Assembly (NCBI RefSeq): GCF_014898055.3
Contig: NW_023600993.1
Span: 16,458,850-16,522,849, forward strand
Source of the DNA: Talpa occidentalis
Taxonomy: Eukaryota; Chordata; Mammalia; Eulipotyphla; Talpidae
Reading direction: 5' to 3'
Length of the DNA stretch: 64,000 nt
The stretch's first letter is position 1, and every line of letters starts with the position of its first letter. This document shows, in pieces, positions 1 to 12,489 of this stretch. The translations under genes were made by a program, and so were the position numbers. Under the pieces are notes generated by a model. That model worked only from the letters and a program-made list of their open reading frames with translations. It did no database searches and was not told where the DNA came from.

Positions 1-853
1 ATGTGTGATTAGGAGAAATAAAAAGACCACTCTGTGATTCAGAGATTCATTTCGGATCAGATGACCTTAACCTGTGCCTTCCCGGGAGACCAGTTCCGTC
101 ATTTATAAACATAAGTCGAGCAGTTTTAGACTATTCCACCTTTGACATTTGGCTTCCCTTCTCTATTACAATGTTCTTTGGAGCTACCAGGAGTATAGTA
201 ATACTGACAAGATTGTATTCCACATTTTGCTCTCCCATTTACCAAGCAGAGATGTTACGGTGCAGTGATGTAGGCACTCTGAAGACCTGGGGAGGAATGC
301 GCAGCCGCTTGGAGCAAGGGATCTCAAAGAAAATGAATAATTTTCCCTGGATAGTTAGCATTAGGTTGAAATGCCTGCTGCATAAACCTCTTCTATTTAT
401 TTCTCATACACCATGAGATGGTTGCCTGGGAGAGGTCACTTTTAAAACACTATGGAAACCATAAAAAAATATGTCCATAAGCAGATAGTATTTGAATCAA
501 CAGTCTTGCATACATATACCCTTGTTATCATTTGCCTGGGGCAATCGACATGCAATTTAGCTGGGTAAAAAAGCATGCATATGTGCCTTAAGTTTTCTCC
601 CCTCCACCCACTCCTTTCTCCTTTTCTCCCTCCCTCCTTCCTTTCCTCCTTACTTTTTTCTATATTTCCCCATTTAAGGTCCATTTGCATTTAGTACCTT
701 AAAAGACTATATTATGACATATGTATAAAGTAATAATCATGACAGTCTGAGCAATACAAGTTTATTAGGAATCCTGTTCACTCCCTTTCTAAAATATTAT
801 CACAACCAACAGCACATTTCCCCCCAAAATTTCCATTTATTTCTTTATTTTTT
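1..853. other. Unique AT-rich DNA with a polypyrimidine tract
   Basis: No gene or recognisable repeat seen. The only structure is a C/T-rich tract at about 593-661, made of runs of TTTCTCC and CTCCCTCC. The open frames here are short, and the minus-strand one is only the complement of the pyrimidine tract. Confidence 0.6.
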
Positions 854-1111
854 AAGATTTATTTATTTATGCATACAAGAACTGGGGTATAAGACAGAGG
901 TGTGGGGGGTGAGAGGATTCACCAGAGACAGAGTGGGGAGCAGAACAGGCAGATCTGCTGAAATACACTGCTGAGGGGAGCAGTGGGTGACGCAGGAGAG
1001 GTCTGCTGCACTAGGTGGGTTAGTTCTCTGGCCTGCCAGTATAGAACTACTGCTGCCGAGGCTGGAGGCTTGATAGCGCTGTCTTTAACCCCTGCACCAC
1101 CAGGGATGCCC
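854..1111 (-). repeat. tRNA-derived SINE, subfamily B
   Basis: Read on the minus strand the order is a tRNA-like head (CACCAGGG at the right edge is the complement of its start), then a unique body with CAGCAGTGTATTTCAG, then a tail ATAAATAAATCTT and a short A-run. This is the window's dominant family; sixteen other copies follow. Copies of this type carry a body reading AGATCTGCCTGTTCTGCTCCCCACTC-like in several pieces and AGTTCTTGTATGCATAAAT at the tail. Imperfect duplication of the flank (aaaatttccattta left, aagaatttctattta right) supports insertion by L1-type target-primed reverse transcription. Small frames inside are translations of the SINE, not genes. Confidence 0.9.
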
Positions 1112-1802
1112 AAGAATTTCTATTTAGCAAGCATTCTATACTACTCACTTTAACTTTAAAATCGACTTCCTTTTTTAAATATAATAATCCTAGTCAGCTA
1201 GACCAGATGAATCTCTATAGACTAGAGAGAGCTTATTTAATGATTAACTGAGGTTACAGTAAAAGTACACATAAAGTTAGAGCTATTTCATAGGCAAACA
1301 GGGCAGAATATCATGTAGCATTTCTTCCTCTAAATTGGGTATGCTTATTTATTATAGATTTTGTTGTCAGTCCAAGGAAATATATGCAATATAGCAATGC
1401 AATTAAATTTTCAAATCAACACATAAAAAGCTTATATGGAAAAGAAAAGTAAAAGAAATGTTTGCTTTTCCCACTGCTAATGGTTTCTCAACTTTCCTAG
1501 TCAGAAAATTTATCTAAGGGTATTGTTTAAGTGCAAACTTTTCTTCTGACATGGGATAGGAATCTGAAGGAGAGAACTTTGAAATCTGTTTTTACTGCAT
1601 TATCAGTGACTCTTATGAGAGCCAAGCTTGGAAACCATTAATTTATCCATAGAATGAGAATTCCATTGCCCCTTGTGATTTTTCTAAGATCCGTAAAGTA
1701 ACAGTCTCCCTCTTATTTTTATGTTAATCTAGCCCATTTCACAGTCTACACTACTATGAGAACCAGAAGAGGAAAAGAGGGAATAAATTAAGGATTTAGA
1801 AA
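1112..1802. other. Unique AT-rich DNA, nothing recognised
   Basis: No gene, RNA or named repeat was recognised. Confidence 0.55.
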
Positions 1803-2075
1803 AGTAGCACTATGCAATATAATGCCAATCACATTTTCAGTGTTCTAGAAGCCACATTGTAAAAGTGAAAAAGAAAATTACTGAAATGAATTTAGTATAA
1901 TATGTATATAACACAGTAGGTCTAAAACATTCAAATTTCAACATGTAAATAATAGGAAAAATATTGTGATACCTTTTTTTTTTTCTTATAAGAAGTCTTA
2001 AAAGTTTGATTTACATCTATAGCATCACTATTTGGACTTGCGACATTTTAAGTATTCAATGATTACTGTATCCAG
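1803..2075. mobile_element. Fossil hAT-like non-autonomous DNA transposon
   Basis: The order of short motifs GCACTATGCAATATAATGCC, CTAGAAGCCACATTGTAAAA, TTCAACATGTAAATAATA and AAGTCTTAAAAG follows a common mammalian MITE whose copies begin near CACTGTCCAATAGAAATATAATG and contain TAGCCACATT and CAACATGTAA. I recall that family from other mammals but cannot name it with certainty. It is heavily mutated, with no coding capacity. A second partial copy lies at 51380-51535. Confidence 0.55.
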
Positions 2076-5000
2076 GGGGATTTAGATGATATTGGTTTAT
2101 GACACAAGGATAGTAAAAAGTAACTCCAATTTGCTTTACCCACTTAGCTTGCAGGAAAAGATTGAAATTAAAGGAAAAACCCAGGAACACTGCTAATAAT
2201 AAGATGTAACTTTGGAGTTCCTGATAGCTATTTCATTTTCAACATTGAAAAAGGGTATTGTATTAAGAAATACAATAAGAATATATTCTAATTCTTCATA
2301 GTAGGTATTAGGTATTATTTCCCTCCATGCCAATAACCTGCTATACTTAGCATGTGTTTAAATAATTAATATAATGGAATGCATTGAGTGGGGTGGAATG
2401 TTCCTTGGAATCTTCTCGTTTCTTCAAATAAAAATGGTGTTCATATTATTTCTTAGATTTTTCAGAACACCAAACTATTTTTCAATGAGATCTCCAAATA
2501 CATTGCTTTTTAAAAAAGGACTCATTTCTGAGGAAGATTTGAGGGAAGACTCTGAAAGTCTCTTAGTCCTCACAGAAGCTATTTACTTAACTCTCATTTG
2601 AACTCTTTGAAACTAAGGTCCAGATATATCTTCCATAGCTATTTTATTATAATAAAGTAAGATAAATGCTAAGTTAAACAGTAGTTCAGAACATTAAAGT
2701 CAATCCATTTCCTTGAGATAATGAATGGAGATATATTTGCTCCCTGAGTTAGATATAACTCATGTGAAACTTTATAAGGTCACCGTTACCTAGTTTTTAG
2801 ATTCAAAGATTGCATTGTTTTTAGGTTATATATTAAAACTTAAAGAAGAAAATTACTTCTGGGACATTTGCATTGTGCCAAAAATTGAAATCTTAATTCT
2901 GTATTAGGTCTAAACTCTATGTTGTCAAGTGAGTTTGAAAACAGAACATCTCAGTATATGATTTTATTTTTATGATTGTTCCCTGATTCTGTGATAAAAT
3001 GATCAAGAGACAGGAAGCCAAAAAGAGGATTAAAGAGGAAGGATGAAATAGCCATTGGCCAATCAAATATTCTATATTAATGAACAAAAATAACACTTTT
3101 CTTTTGCTATTGTATATTATTTTTTTAAATTTTTCTTACATTTACACATACTATTGACACACAAACATTTATTTGTAATAAGGAAAAACAGATGGAAATC
3201 TCCTGAGATCATAGTGAAAAAGAAATTTAAATATGTCACATTGAACACAGTCCTTTCCTCTCTCTATTCTTCTGGTTTACATTACATATAGAACCCCAGT
3301 TAAATTGGGGTGTCATATTTCCCAGTTTACCTTTAAGTGGGGGTTTCCAAGTAACAGAATGATAAACAATTAAACAAGTTTCTGATTGGGGCTTTCAGGG
3401 AAGGCCTTTAGAATGAAACAATCTAGTCAGTTTGTTCCTTTTTTTGTTCTCCTTTCACATTTCCTCTTACTGTCTAGATGTGAACATGATGTCTGGGGAT
3501 AAATTAGCCCTTTGATCTTCAGATCAAATAGCACGAAGATGGCTGCTTGACCTAGGTTAGTGAAGTAAAATATCAAAATAATTTTGAGTGTCTACTGGCA
3601 GCAAGAATTGCTATACTGTGGAGTCTTGAACTATCCATCCTCAGATCTCTTGTTAGTGAGAAAATAAAGCTCCCAATGCCTATTAAGTTTCTGTCTGATA
3701 ATCATAGGAATGTGGAAATTACAGATTTGGCAAAATAATACCACACGGCAAACTTGTTAGAGTTGGGAGCATATGGCTGTAGATTAGGGTAAATAATGTT
3801 TTGACTTATTTCACCTAAAGCTTAGACTTTTTCCTGAATATATAAAAAAAACTAAACTCTTCTGAATAGATTAGCAATATTGTCACTTTTCACATGGAAG
3901 GGAATAGCTCAATAACAATGGTATTCTCTCATATTCATTACAGCTGCCTCAAATAGTAAAAGCACTAAAATATTCCCCTGGTTTTCTAAATCTTTTGCCC
4001 CTGGTATAATTTTATTTGTGGACATTGGCCTGTGTCTCAACACATGACATGATGAAATTATTGGTAGAAATCAATGATTGAGGGAAAAGTTTTGAAAGAT
4101 TAGCCCAAGGGGATTAAAGATATTAATAAGGTCATCTTGACTTTGCTAAGTTGAAAAAAACATAAAGCAGTTTACTTTGACTCAGAATGTCTCGAAACAC
4201 TGTCAGAAACTTCCTATAGTGTCCACAGACAGGAGCTGCATTGTGCTGATAAGAAATAGAAAGTAATTTCTTACATATAATATATAAACTCTTTAAATTG
4301 ATTTTTAAATCTGCTCTTTCTAAATTGTCTATTTCATAGCTCATCCTGATATTCTCATTGCCTGAAAAGCCAATTGTAATGGCTATTGCATGCCAAACAC
4401 ATAGTCCTATCTTCCCTTTACTTATAAGAAAACATAAGATTGCCCATCTGTTTCAAATGCAAAACCTTTATCAAATGCTAGGTTCCAAAAGGAAGATAAG
4501 AGATGTTGTCAGTCATCAAATTTAATATGCATTTTCTGAAGTGGACTCTGCTATAACCTACTAAGATGCTCTCCAATATAACCATACTATAGACGATTTT
4601 TATAGGTAAGAGAAAAAATTGTAGCATACTAAGCATTTTAGTAATAAAAAGAAAACAAATAATTAAAAATTTAAAGTGAACACAAAATTTTAAAAATATA
4701 ATTAAAATAAAATTATAATTTATTTAAAACAATATATAAAGTATTAGGACATGTGCAAATTACATAATTTATGATAACTTCAACACACCGATGGTTAAAG
4801 ATAAGTTAGTGAATGCATATTTTAATACATTTATTTTATTATGATTAGGTTAATATTTATCAGCACAAAATATTCTAGATATCATGACAAACACCTGAGT
4901 AACTATGTCTCACATAATTCTAGTGATAAGAATAAAGGCAAGAACTCAGAGAGATCATAAAGGAGTTTAGTTCTTTAACTCAGACAAACAAAATGCTCAT

Positions 5001-5159
5001 CTGCTGATTACATTTGTATGTAAAATAACAGCATAAATAAACAAGTATTGGGATTCTTTCAAATATAGATAAAAAACAAATCTGAAGATACTTGAAGGAT
5101 TGTATAATACAGGAAAACTTTTAAAAAAAATCACACCACAAAAAAAAAAAAATACTCTC
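2076..5159. other. Unique AT-rich DNA
   Basis: No gene was recognised in about 3 kb. The block 4630-4760 is nearly pure A/T and low in complexity. The stretch near 4880-4990 has faint MIR-like order (AGAACTCAGAGAGATCATAA) on the minus strand, too weak to call. The longest frames are about 70-75 residues and look like chance. Confidence 0.5.
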
Positions 5160-7220
5160 TTTACAAATGGACCTGGAGATCAAGCCCTTTTGACTACACC
5201 CATCCCACTCTGGGAAACACCAGAAGCCATAATACTCCACTCCCTGCATTGTGGGCAGCCTCAGAGATTGTGGATGTGGCCTGTGACCATCCCAGCCATG
5301 TGCTAAGGGAGCCAGAAAAAGTGGCATCGGTCCCAGAGCCTGTGAGTGAGAGCACTGTTGACCATCTCTACCCTCCAGTAGCTCTCCTGCCTCCCCTTGC
5401 CTGGCCACCAGAGTGGCGACAGTGACAGTAAACGGGTCTTTGTAAAGGATTCCTCTCCTGCCCTAAACTAGTGACGGCAATGGGGCAAATCCTATCACTC
5501 TCTCACTAGAGAGCTGGGGAAAGACCATGGAAAAGAGTAAGCTGAATAAAGCAGTGCTTTGAATCAGTGTATGAAGTCCCAGAGCATATGCTGGAACAAT
5601 CCACCCCGGAGAAACAAATCAGAATCAACACAGCAAAAATCTTGAGAACAGAACAACTGCATGGAAAATTGCTGAGGATCCACACAGGCCTCTGGGCAGC
5701 ACACAATAAGACAGACTAGAAAAATAGTGCTGCGGAAACTCTGAAAAGTAAATTGACTTTGCAACCAAAGTCTACAAAGGACAGCTAGGACATGCATTCT
5801 AAAATACAGTGGTGTGTTTCTATGCTGCAAAAGATTTGAATAGGAATCAGAGTTCCATGATGTAAAGCACCAGAATATAATACAAAATTGTTTTAGGATT
5901 AAGAAAATCTCAGCTGGGATGACAAAAGCTTACCCAAAGAAGCCTAATGACGAGATAACACACACGGAATTATTTGATGAAAGTGTAAGGCACTTATCAT
6001 ACAATGCTCCCAGATACCACTCCTGGGGGGTGGAATAAAAAAAAGTCTCTATACAGAAAAGAAATAGAAATTCAATATGCTTTAGGGAAATAAAGAACAA
6101 AAGAGATGGTAAATATCTGAATAACTACAAGGTTATTCTTATCCTCATGAGTATTCTGTCTGTTTAAAATTGTGTTTGATGATAGAAAGTAACTGTGTAA
6201 TGGAATATTTAAGATCATTATAAGTGTAGGTGAAGGAAGAGGATCTTAAAGAGTAGTAAGGTTTTGACATTCCCTTTGAAGTCATAAAATAGTAAAATGA
6301 GGTAATAAATTGTGATAAATTAGAAATGTATGAACCCCTCGGAGCAAACACTTAAAATCACTATGCAAAGATATATATTCAAATCACTAAAAATAAATTA
6401 AAATATGATACTAGACAAATGAATAGGAAGGCAATGTAGGAGAGAAGAACAAAAAACACAAAGGAAATAACCAGAAAGCCAACAGATAACCTGAATAATT
6501 TTACAACTAAAAAGGAAATTAAATTTATAATAAAAATTCCTTCAGAAAACAAAACATCTAGGTACAGATTGTTTCACTGGAAAATTATTCCAAACATTTA
6601 GGAAGAAATAACACCCATGTTATACAATCTCTTCTAGAAAATAAGAGAAGGGAACATGACTCAATTCATTTCACAAAATAAGCATTATCCTAAGGCCAAA
6701 ACCAGACAAAAACAGTATAAACAAACACAAACCAATATCTCTGAAGAACTTTGACAGAAAAATCATCAGTAAGAACTAGTAAATCAAGTTATCAATGTAT
6801 AAAAAGAAAAATACATCATTATCAAATGGGGATTATTGAGTAAAGCAAGGCAGGTACAATATTTAAGTATCAACCAATCTAAATAATCAATCTAAATATG
6901 GAAAATTCAAGATTGTGTCAATTCATATGGAAGAAGTATTTACCATTCATGAAAAAAGATGCTGTTTTTTTTTTTAAAGCTACATGTCTGTGTGTGCAGA
7001 TACTTATACATACATAGACACAGTTTTTGCATTTATATATGAAATGAAAATGTAAACCAAAGTTAAAGGAATTGGTTAGTTCTAGGGAAGAAATGGAATA
7101 AGATGAGTAGTACAGAGGTGAAGTCATCTCTGAACATACTTTGTTTAAAATCTTGGTTAAATAAAATGAATCAAATGAAAAATTTTATCTATTAATGACT
7201 TAACTTCACAAATAAGGATT

Positions 7221-7489
7221 TTTTTTAAGATTTATTTTTATTTTGTTTTATGAATACAAGAACTGGGGTGTAAGTCAGAGGTACAGGAGGTAAGAGGATT
7301 CACCAGAGACAAAGTGGGGAACAGAACATGCAGATCTACTGAAATACACTGCTGAGGGGAGCAGTGGGCGAGACAGGAGAGGTCTGCTGTGCCATGTGGG
7401 TCAGCTCCCTGGCCAGGGATTTAATTCATGCTGCAGTGGCTGGTAATAGCGTGATAGCGCTGAGACCTCTGCACCACCAGGGAGGCCCC
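7221..7489 (-). repeat. tRNA-derived SINE, subfamily B
   Basis: Minus-strand copy with an exact 11-bp target-site duplication aaataaggatt at 7210-7220 and 7490-7500. Its tail has decayed to ATTTTTATTTTGTTTTATG in plus-strand reading. It forms an inverted pair with the plus-strand copy 87 bp downstream. Confidence 0.93.
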
Positions 7490-7576
7490 AAATAAGGATT
7501 CTTTTAAGTAAATTTAAACAAAAGACTTCTGATACACATTCCTGATGAATATATTCAAAGCATAAAACAAGCTACA

Positions 7577-7850
7577 GGGCCTCCCTGGTGGCTCAAGGGG
7601 TTAAGCACAACACTTATGAAGCAACCCGCAGCCTCTGCAGCACGAGTTCCATCCCTGGCTGTCCAAGGGAGCAACCCTACATGGTGCATCAGACCTCTCC
7701 TGCCTCACCCACTGCTCCCCTCAGCAGTGTATTTCAGTAGATCTGCATGTTCTGCTCCCCACTCTGTCTCTGGTGAATCCTCTCACTCCCTGCACCTCTG
7801 GCTTGTACCCAGCTCTTGTATGCATAAATATATAAATCTTAAAAAAAAAA
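7577..7850 (+). repeat. tRNA-derived SINE, subfamily B
   Basis: Starts GGGCCTCCCTGGTGGCTCAA and ends in ATATATAAATCTT plus an A-run. An 8-bp duplication aagctaca flanks it (7569-7576, 7851-7858). The body has CAGACCTCTCCTGCCTCACC and CAGCAGTGTATTTCAGTAG. The 91-residue frame starting at 7616 is SINE translation. Confidence 0.93.
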
Positions 7851-8619
7851 AAGCTACAAAGACAAATGGCACAATAAGTATTTATGTCTAGGATTTCAGT
7901 GACCAGAGTTTCCTTGTAGGAGAAAGGAAGATAGAAATTGATACAAATGTGGAAAATCAAAGAAGTTAAAAAATAATGAAAGGTTAAACTTGAATTGAAA
8001 GTAGGTTATAAACTCACCTTAGTGTATTTAACATAAATCCTATTTCTTAGCTCATACCATGAAAAAACCTGGAAGCGCTGACCAATGCAATAATAATGAA
8101 CATTCTAATTACTGAAATTGTGGACTTTAATATATCCTACTTAAAAGAATCAGAATTTCTTTGGAAAATTGCTGACTCTCAGGTGTGGGAGAGAAAATGT
8201 TCAAGATGAGATTAGATTATATTTTTATATTAGAAAGTAAGAAAACTATCAAAGACCATTCTGGTGATGTCAAAAGAACTAAGAATCAGTAGGGGGAAAT
8301 CCCATTTCTCAAGTGGGTACAATTTTAACAATAAAAATAACAAATGTAATTTATTGGACCTATATGAGATCCATTAAAATGGGAAAACTCAACAAAAAAT
8401 TACACAAGACAAAAGAGAACTCAAAGGTAGCAAACATATAGCATCAGTTAATTACTCTGAAAACTCATAAAGAAGGAAGCATCTAGTACTTTTCCTGCCT
8501 TTTCTGTATAAATTGTACCTCAGGAACCAAACATTGATGAGGAATGGTGTTTCTTTATAAAAAAATTCCAGCTAATTAAGGCAGAAAGAAAGATAGGATT
8601 ACATCATTACCATTTATAA

Positions 8620-8653
8620 ATGAAATTATGTAACTAATGAAATTATGTAACTA
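8620..8653. repeat. 17-bp tandem duplication
   Basis: The unit atgaaattatgtaacta occurs twice head to tail with no mismatch. It lies in AT-rich DNA inside the presumed L1 remnant. Perfect identity suggests a recent slippage event. Confidence 0.9.
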
Positions 8654-8934
8654 GACAATGACCTTCAATGGCTGTTAAATTCTTTATTACAAATCTAACT
8701 GATGATGGGTAAGGATAACAAAACTAAACCCACTGATCAATTTTAATACCAAAGGATACCTATAATTAAAAAAGAAATTGATATAAACAGCAAATTGAAT
8801 AGTGAAATATGAAGTTTACTCACTTTAAAATCAGAAATATAAATGCTGATAAATAAAATGGAAAATTTGTTAGGAGATTTGAAGGAGAAACTCACAGAAA
8901 AAAAATTATTATCACATTTACATTTATTTATGAT

Positions 8935-9060
8935 ATATCAACAAATACATATTATATAATATATATTATATATAGCACATATGAATATACAATATATTAC
9001 ATAATACATAATATATAAATATATAATATGTAAATATTATATATCAGGAAATATTTATGA
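8935..9060. repeat. AT-rich simple repeat
   Basis: Interrupted runs of ATATATAAT and TATATATTA, in a stretch almost devoid of G and C. Low-complexity DNA. Confidence 0.85.
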
Positions 9061-9230
9061 TATATTTATTTATGATAGATCAACACATTTATGAAAAGAT
9101 GTTCAACATCAAATATAATCAGGAAAATGTAAATTGTCTAAAATGTAAATTAAAACCACAGTGTTATGTCACCAGACAGTCATGACTTTAACAGTTAAAA
9201 TTACTTTAACAGTAATTAAAATTACTTTCT

Positions 9231-9500
9231 TCTTTTTTTTAAAATTTATTTATTTATTTATGCAAGTACTGGGTACAGTCAGGAGTGCGGGAGGGTGAAA
9301 GAATTCACCAGAGTCAGAGCGGGGAACAGAACAGGCAGACTGAGGAAATACACTGCTGAAGGGAGCAGCGGGCACGGCAGGAGAGGTCTGTTACATCATG
9401 TGGGACGCTTGCTGGTGGCTGGGGATCGAACCAGCACTGAAGAGGCTGAGGGGAGCTTCGCAGCCCAGCGCTCAACCGCTGCACCACCAGGGGAGGCCCT
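9231..9500 (-). repeat. tRNA-derived SINE, subfamily A
   Basis: Minus-strand copy flanked by an exact 13-bp duplication aaaattactttct (9218-9230, 9501-9513). Its right part keeps the complement of the box B consensus (GGGGATCGAACC). Subfamily A differs from B by a tail reading AGTACTTG or AGTGCTTG after TGTACCC, and by GGCTCTGGTGAATT in the body. Frames on both strands here are SINE-derived. Confidence 0.93.
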
Positions 9501-9556
9501 AAAATTACTTTCTAAGAGACTACTGGTGGGCAGGTAATTCGTATACAACCATTTTG

Positions 9557-9557
9557 C

Positions 9558-9600
<43 letters not shown>

Positions 9601-9601
9601 T
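9557..9601. repeat. Poly-A with (GAAAA)n tract
   Basis: A run of A followed by several AAAAG units. It could be the tail of an older retroposon or slippage within one. Confidence 0.85.
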
Positions 9602-10205
9602 TGCCATTATCCAGAAAAGTTAAAGTGCATGTATAATATAACCTAGGGATTATCTTTCTAGATATATAATCTACAGAAACTTGTGTAATATACATCAGAT
9701 GACCTGGGCAAGAAAGTTGAATGTGGCATTACTAACACAGCAAATCTGGAAAGAATGTCTAGCTCCACTAAAATGGTTTAATGGATCATGTCTACTTATA
9801 CATTGAAAAAGGGCAAGGAAAGGAATAAACTTGGGTGACAGTGACATGCATCAGCATGAGTGAATCTCAGAAACACTGTATTGAGTAAAAAAGCCAGTGA
9901 CAAAATAATATATGTGGGGTTTTCCACTTATATAAAGATCAAATGCAGGTAGGCAAAACTGCATGAAACATAGTTTAGAGATATGTGCATATGTTATCAA
10001 GCTATACACAACAGAGAAAATGGATCACTCAAAATTCAGGACAGTAGTTACCTGGGGAAGGAGTAAGGAGAGGAGTTTGCAATCAAAATGTGTAACGCAA
10101 GAGACTTCAAAGATATTGTAATTTCCTACTTTTCAAACAGCAGAGCAGTAATGCAGGTGTCCTTATAATAATACTTTCAATGCACACTTACATCATATGT
10201 GTGTG

Positions 10206-12489
10206 TATGTGTTTATTGCATTCATGATATGCTGCCTAAAACTTTCAGAGACTGTATAATTAGACAGTACGTAGAAATGTCAGTATCACAGTTTATGTGG
10301 TAGTTTATTCATACCAAATCAATGTCATACCAATTTTGTTACATACTGTTTGGGGTGACAGGTTTTAATCACTGTAGACAAATATTCACTATGAAAATAT
10401 TCTGGGTGTTGGAAATTCCTACTTGTGTTGTAAACACTGACTTATGGAAGTTGCCTTCACTGCAGATCCACAGTCTGTATATACCCTTCTAAGGCACACA
10501 CACACACACACACACACTATTAGTATACAGTATATAAACACATTTTGTTTTAATTCACTTCTCTTTTCATCAGACATTACAGGCTCTCTCTGGAGATGAA
10601 GTCAAGCGTTGCTATGTTTAGATGAATTTTCTGGCCCAAGGAGATAATTTTGCACACAGTCAATAGCAATATCCCAGAAGTGAACCAGAAAACTCAACCA
10701 GTGAAACAAAATTCAATAGCAATATCAGAACAGAAAACTCCTTAACCACAGAGGGTATGTTTTCCAAAGAACACACCAGTGAATGCAAATGGAGCACGTA
10801 ATACCTACATCTGATCCAAGCTGATTGTGCCACATTCTCAGATAAGGTTGCAACAGAAAAAAAAATTCTGCCTCTGTAACTCCCAAGGGGTCTCTGCTGC
10901 TCAGGTTTGCAGAAAGTCAATTTATGTTAATAGATTGCACAGAGCTGTACATCAAACCTGAGGTGAAGTTGTCACTTTATTGAGAAATCATTAAATTATT
11001 ACACTATTTAATGATGCATGAAAACAAAATGCAATTGCAAAGAGACGCATTTTGGGTGTAGACCGTAAGTTTTAGTAATACAAAATGGCACATTTTTTGT
11101 CAGTTCCCCAAACACAGCCTGGCCATCTGTGCAAACCTAAAACTGAGAGGAGATGACAAAAGGTGACTAATTAAAACACGACTTCTTTCCAAATTCATTA
11201 TATCACAGTACAGTGCACCACTGAGGCCTTGAGACTACTGAGCAGGAGCAAAGGCCTGCTATAGTTTAAATCATGTAGTTTAAATCAGCTGTGTGTTCAA
11301 AACAAAATATTTATGCCTTTTATAAATTGTATTAAAAAGACTGAAATGGTACTTTTATTAAAAGAACTGTTGGGGTGACTATTTTTCCATATACCGGAGT
11401 ATAACAATATAAGCACCTGCACACATATGAAAACCACTGATATGTAATATCAATGGAAAAAAATCAAATTTTTCTTCAAGCCAAAAGATCACACACACAT
11501 TTACAGATATATGCATGTGTATATATACAGACCTACATACAACAGACATACATTATATACAGGTACATACACATGTATAAATGTATGTGGATACATGTAT
11601 ATATGTGAATGTATATATATAGATAGATATGTATCTCTTTACATATGCCTCAACTGATTTTATATAGTTTATACATCCTGATCAGATATATAACTATTTA
11701 TAGAGATATAGGGACATCTCTGTAATAATAGGCATGTGTATAGCGATGTTGCTATATGTAAAATCTAGGTTTTCTTTTAAGAACTTGATACAGAATAGTG
11801 GTATAACTGAGTGGCAACTGAAATGAACTGGAATTTATTTCATTTGGTGAGTTGTCAAGGAGGGAGTTCCAGTGTGAGAAAAAACATTAGCGATGGACGA
11901 AAAGGGAGCAGTTCAATATCTTAATAAATGATTTAGACAAATTATGGGAAAGCAGGAATCATTCTACAATTTCCGGTTGAGAAGACTTGATATCTGTTTT
12001 TACACCACCAGGAAATGTTGGAGAAATGGTGACTTGTTGTTTCGCACAGTTGTGCTGATTGTAGTTATAATATGATAATGTGGCATTTCAAGCAAAATTA
12101 CTTTCATTAAAGCTGCTATATATAAATGATTTTTAGGAAATTAATACATTCGGATTTTGAGATGGTAACAGAGACTGGTATTTAAATAATCAATTGTCTT
12201 TTTGATGTTTTTCAATTGTAAGGATCAGTAACATATAGGTCATTCGAAAAGAAAAAAAAAATCTTTGCTTACATGTTTCTTTTCTGATCAATATTTAATG
12301 AATACACACCTTGCTGCAAAACAAAGAAAATAACATGATTTATTTTCATTATAGAATGTTCTAAAATGACAAGCACTCCTAACCGGACTGTTAAAAAGAA
12401 CAAGGTTCAAAGGAAACCTGTATTTCATGAAGTTTGCATCAAACTTATTTATTATTTCATTTGATACTGGCAGTATATTTTGCTAATTT
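10206..12489. other. Unique DNA, possible constrained non-coding block
   Basis: No gene or named repeat. A (CA)n microsatellite lies at about 10493-10518 and a degenerate TA/CA-rich tract at 11500-11640. The part 10550-11340 is unlike any repeat here and retains homeodomain-type TAAT/ATTA sites, including a 10-bp inverted repeat at 10987-11015. TAGTTTAAATCA is tandemly repeated near 11264-11290. Constraint is inferred by eye only. Confidence 0.4.
10493..10518. repeat. (CA)n microsatellite
   Basis: Uninterrupted CA dinucleotide run of about thirteen units. Confidence 0.9.

Larger units (their letters stand above)
5160..10205 (+). mobile_element. Ancient LINE-1, degraded and interrupted by SINEs
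   Basis: Three separated blocks follow L1 order on the plus strand. The first, 5160-6100, is relatively GC-rich and could be 5' UTR or ORF1 sequence. The second, 6530-6905, holds ORF2 landmarks (CCAAAACCAGACAAAAACAG, then CAATATCTCTGAAGAAC, then ATCAAATGGGGATTATTGAG). The third, 9700-10190, matches an old L1 3' end (GAATCTCAGAAACACTGTATTGAG, in two pieces, and TTCAGGACAGTAGTTACCTGGGG-like order). A fragment at 9085-9175 reads as the reverse-transcriptase 3' region (GAAAAGATGTTCAACATCAAA, in two pieces). SINEs at 7221, 7577 and 9231 inserted later. Every frame is broken. Whether it is one element or several neighbouring L1 pieces is inference. Confidence 0.5.

Noticed and set aside
5121..5830. 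Overlapping minus-strand frames of 66-95 residues in a GC-richer segment
   Set aside because: They overlap each other and a plus-strand frame, lack any domain, and lie in what is probably decayed L1 sequence.
7616..7891. 91-residue plus frame
   Set aside because: Begins inside and mostly spans the plus-strand SINE.
8935..9060. Replication origin-like AT-rich region
   Set aside because: It is low-complexity AT repeat without other origin features, and mammalian origins cannot be read from such sequence.
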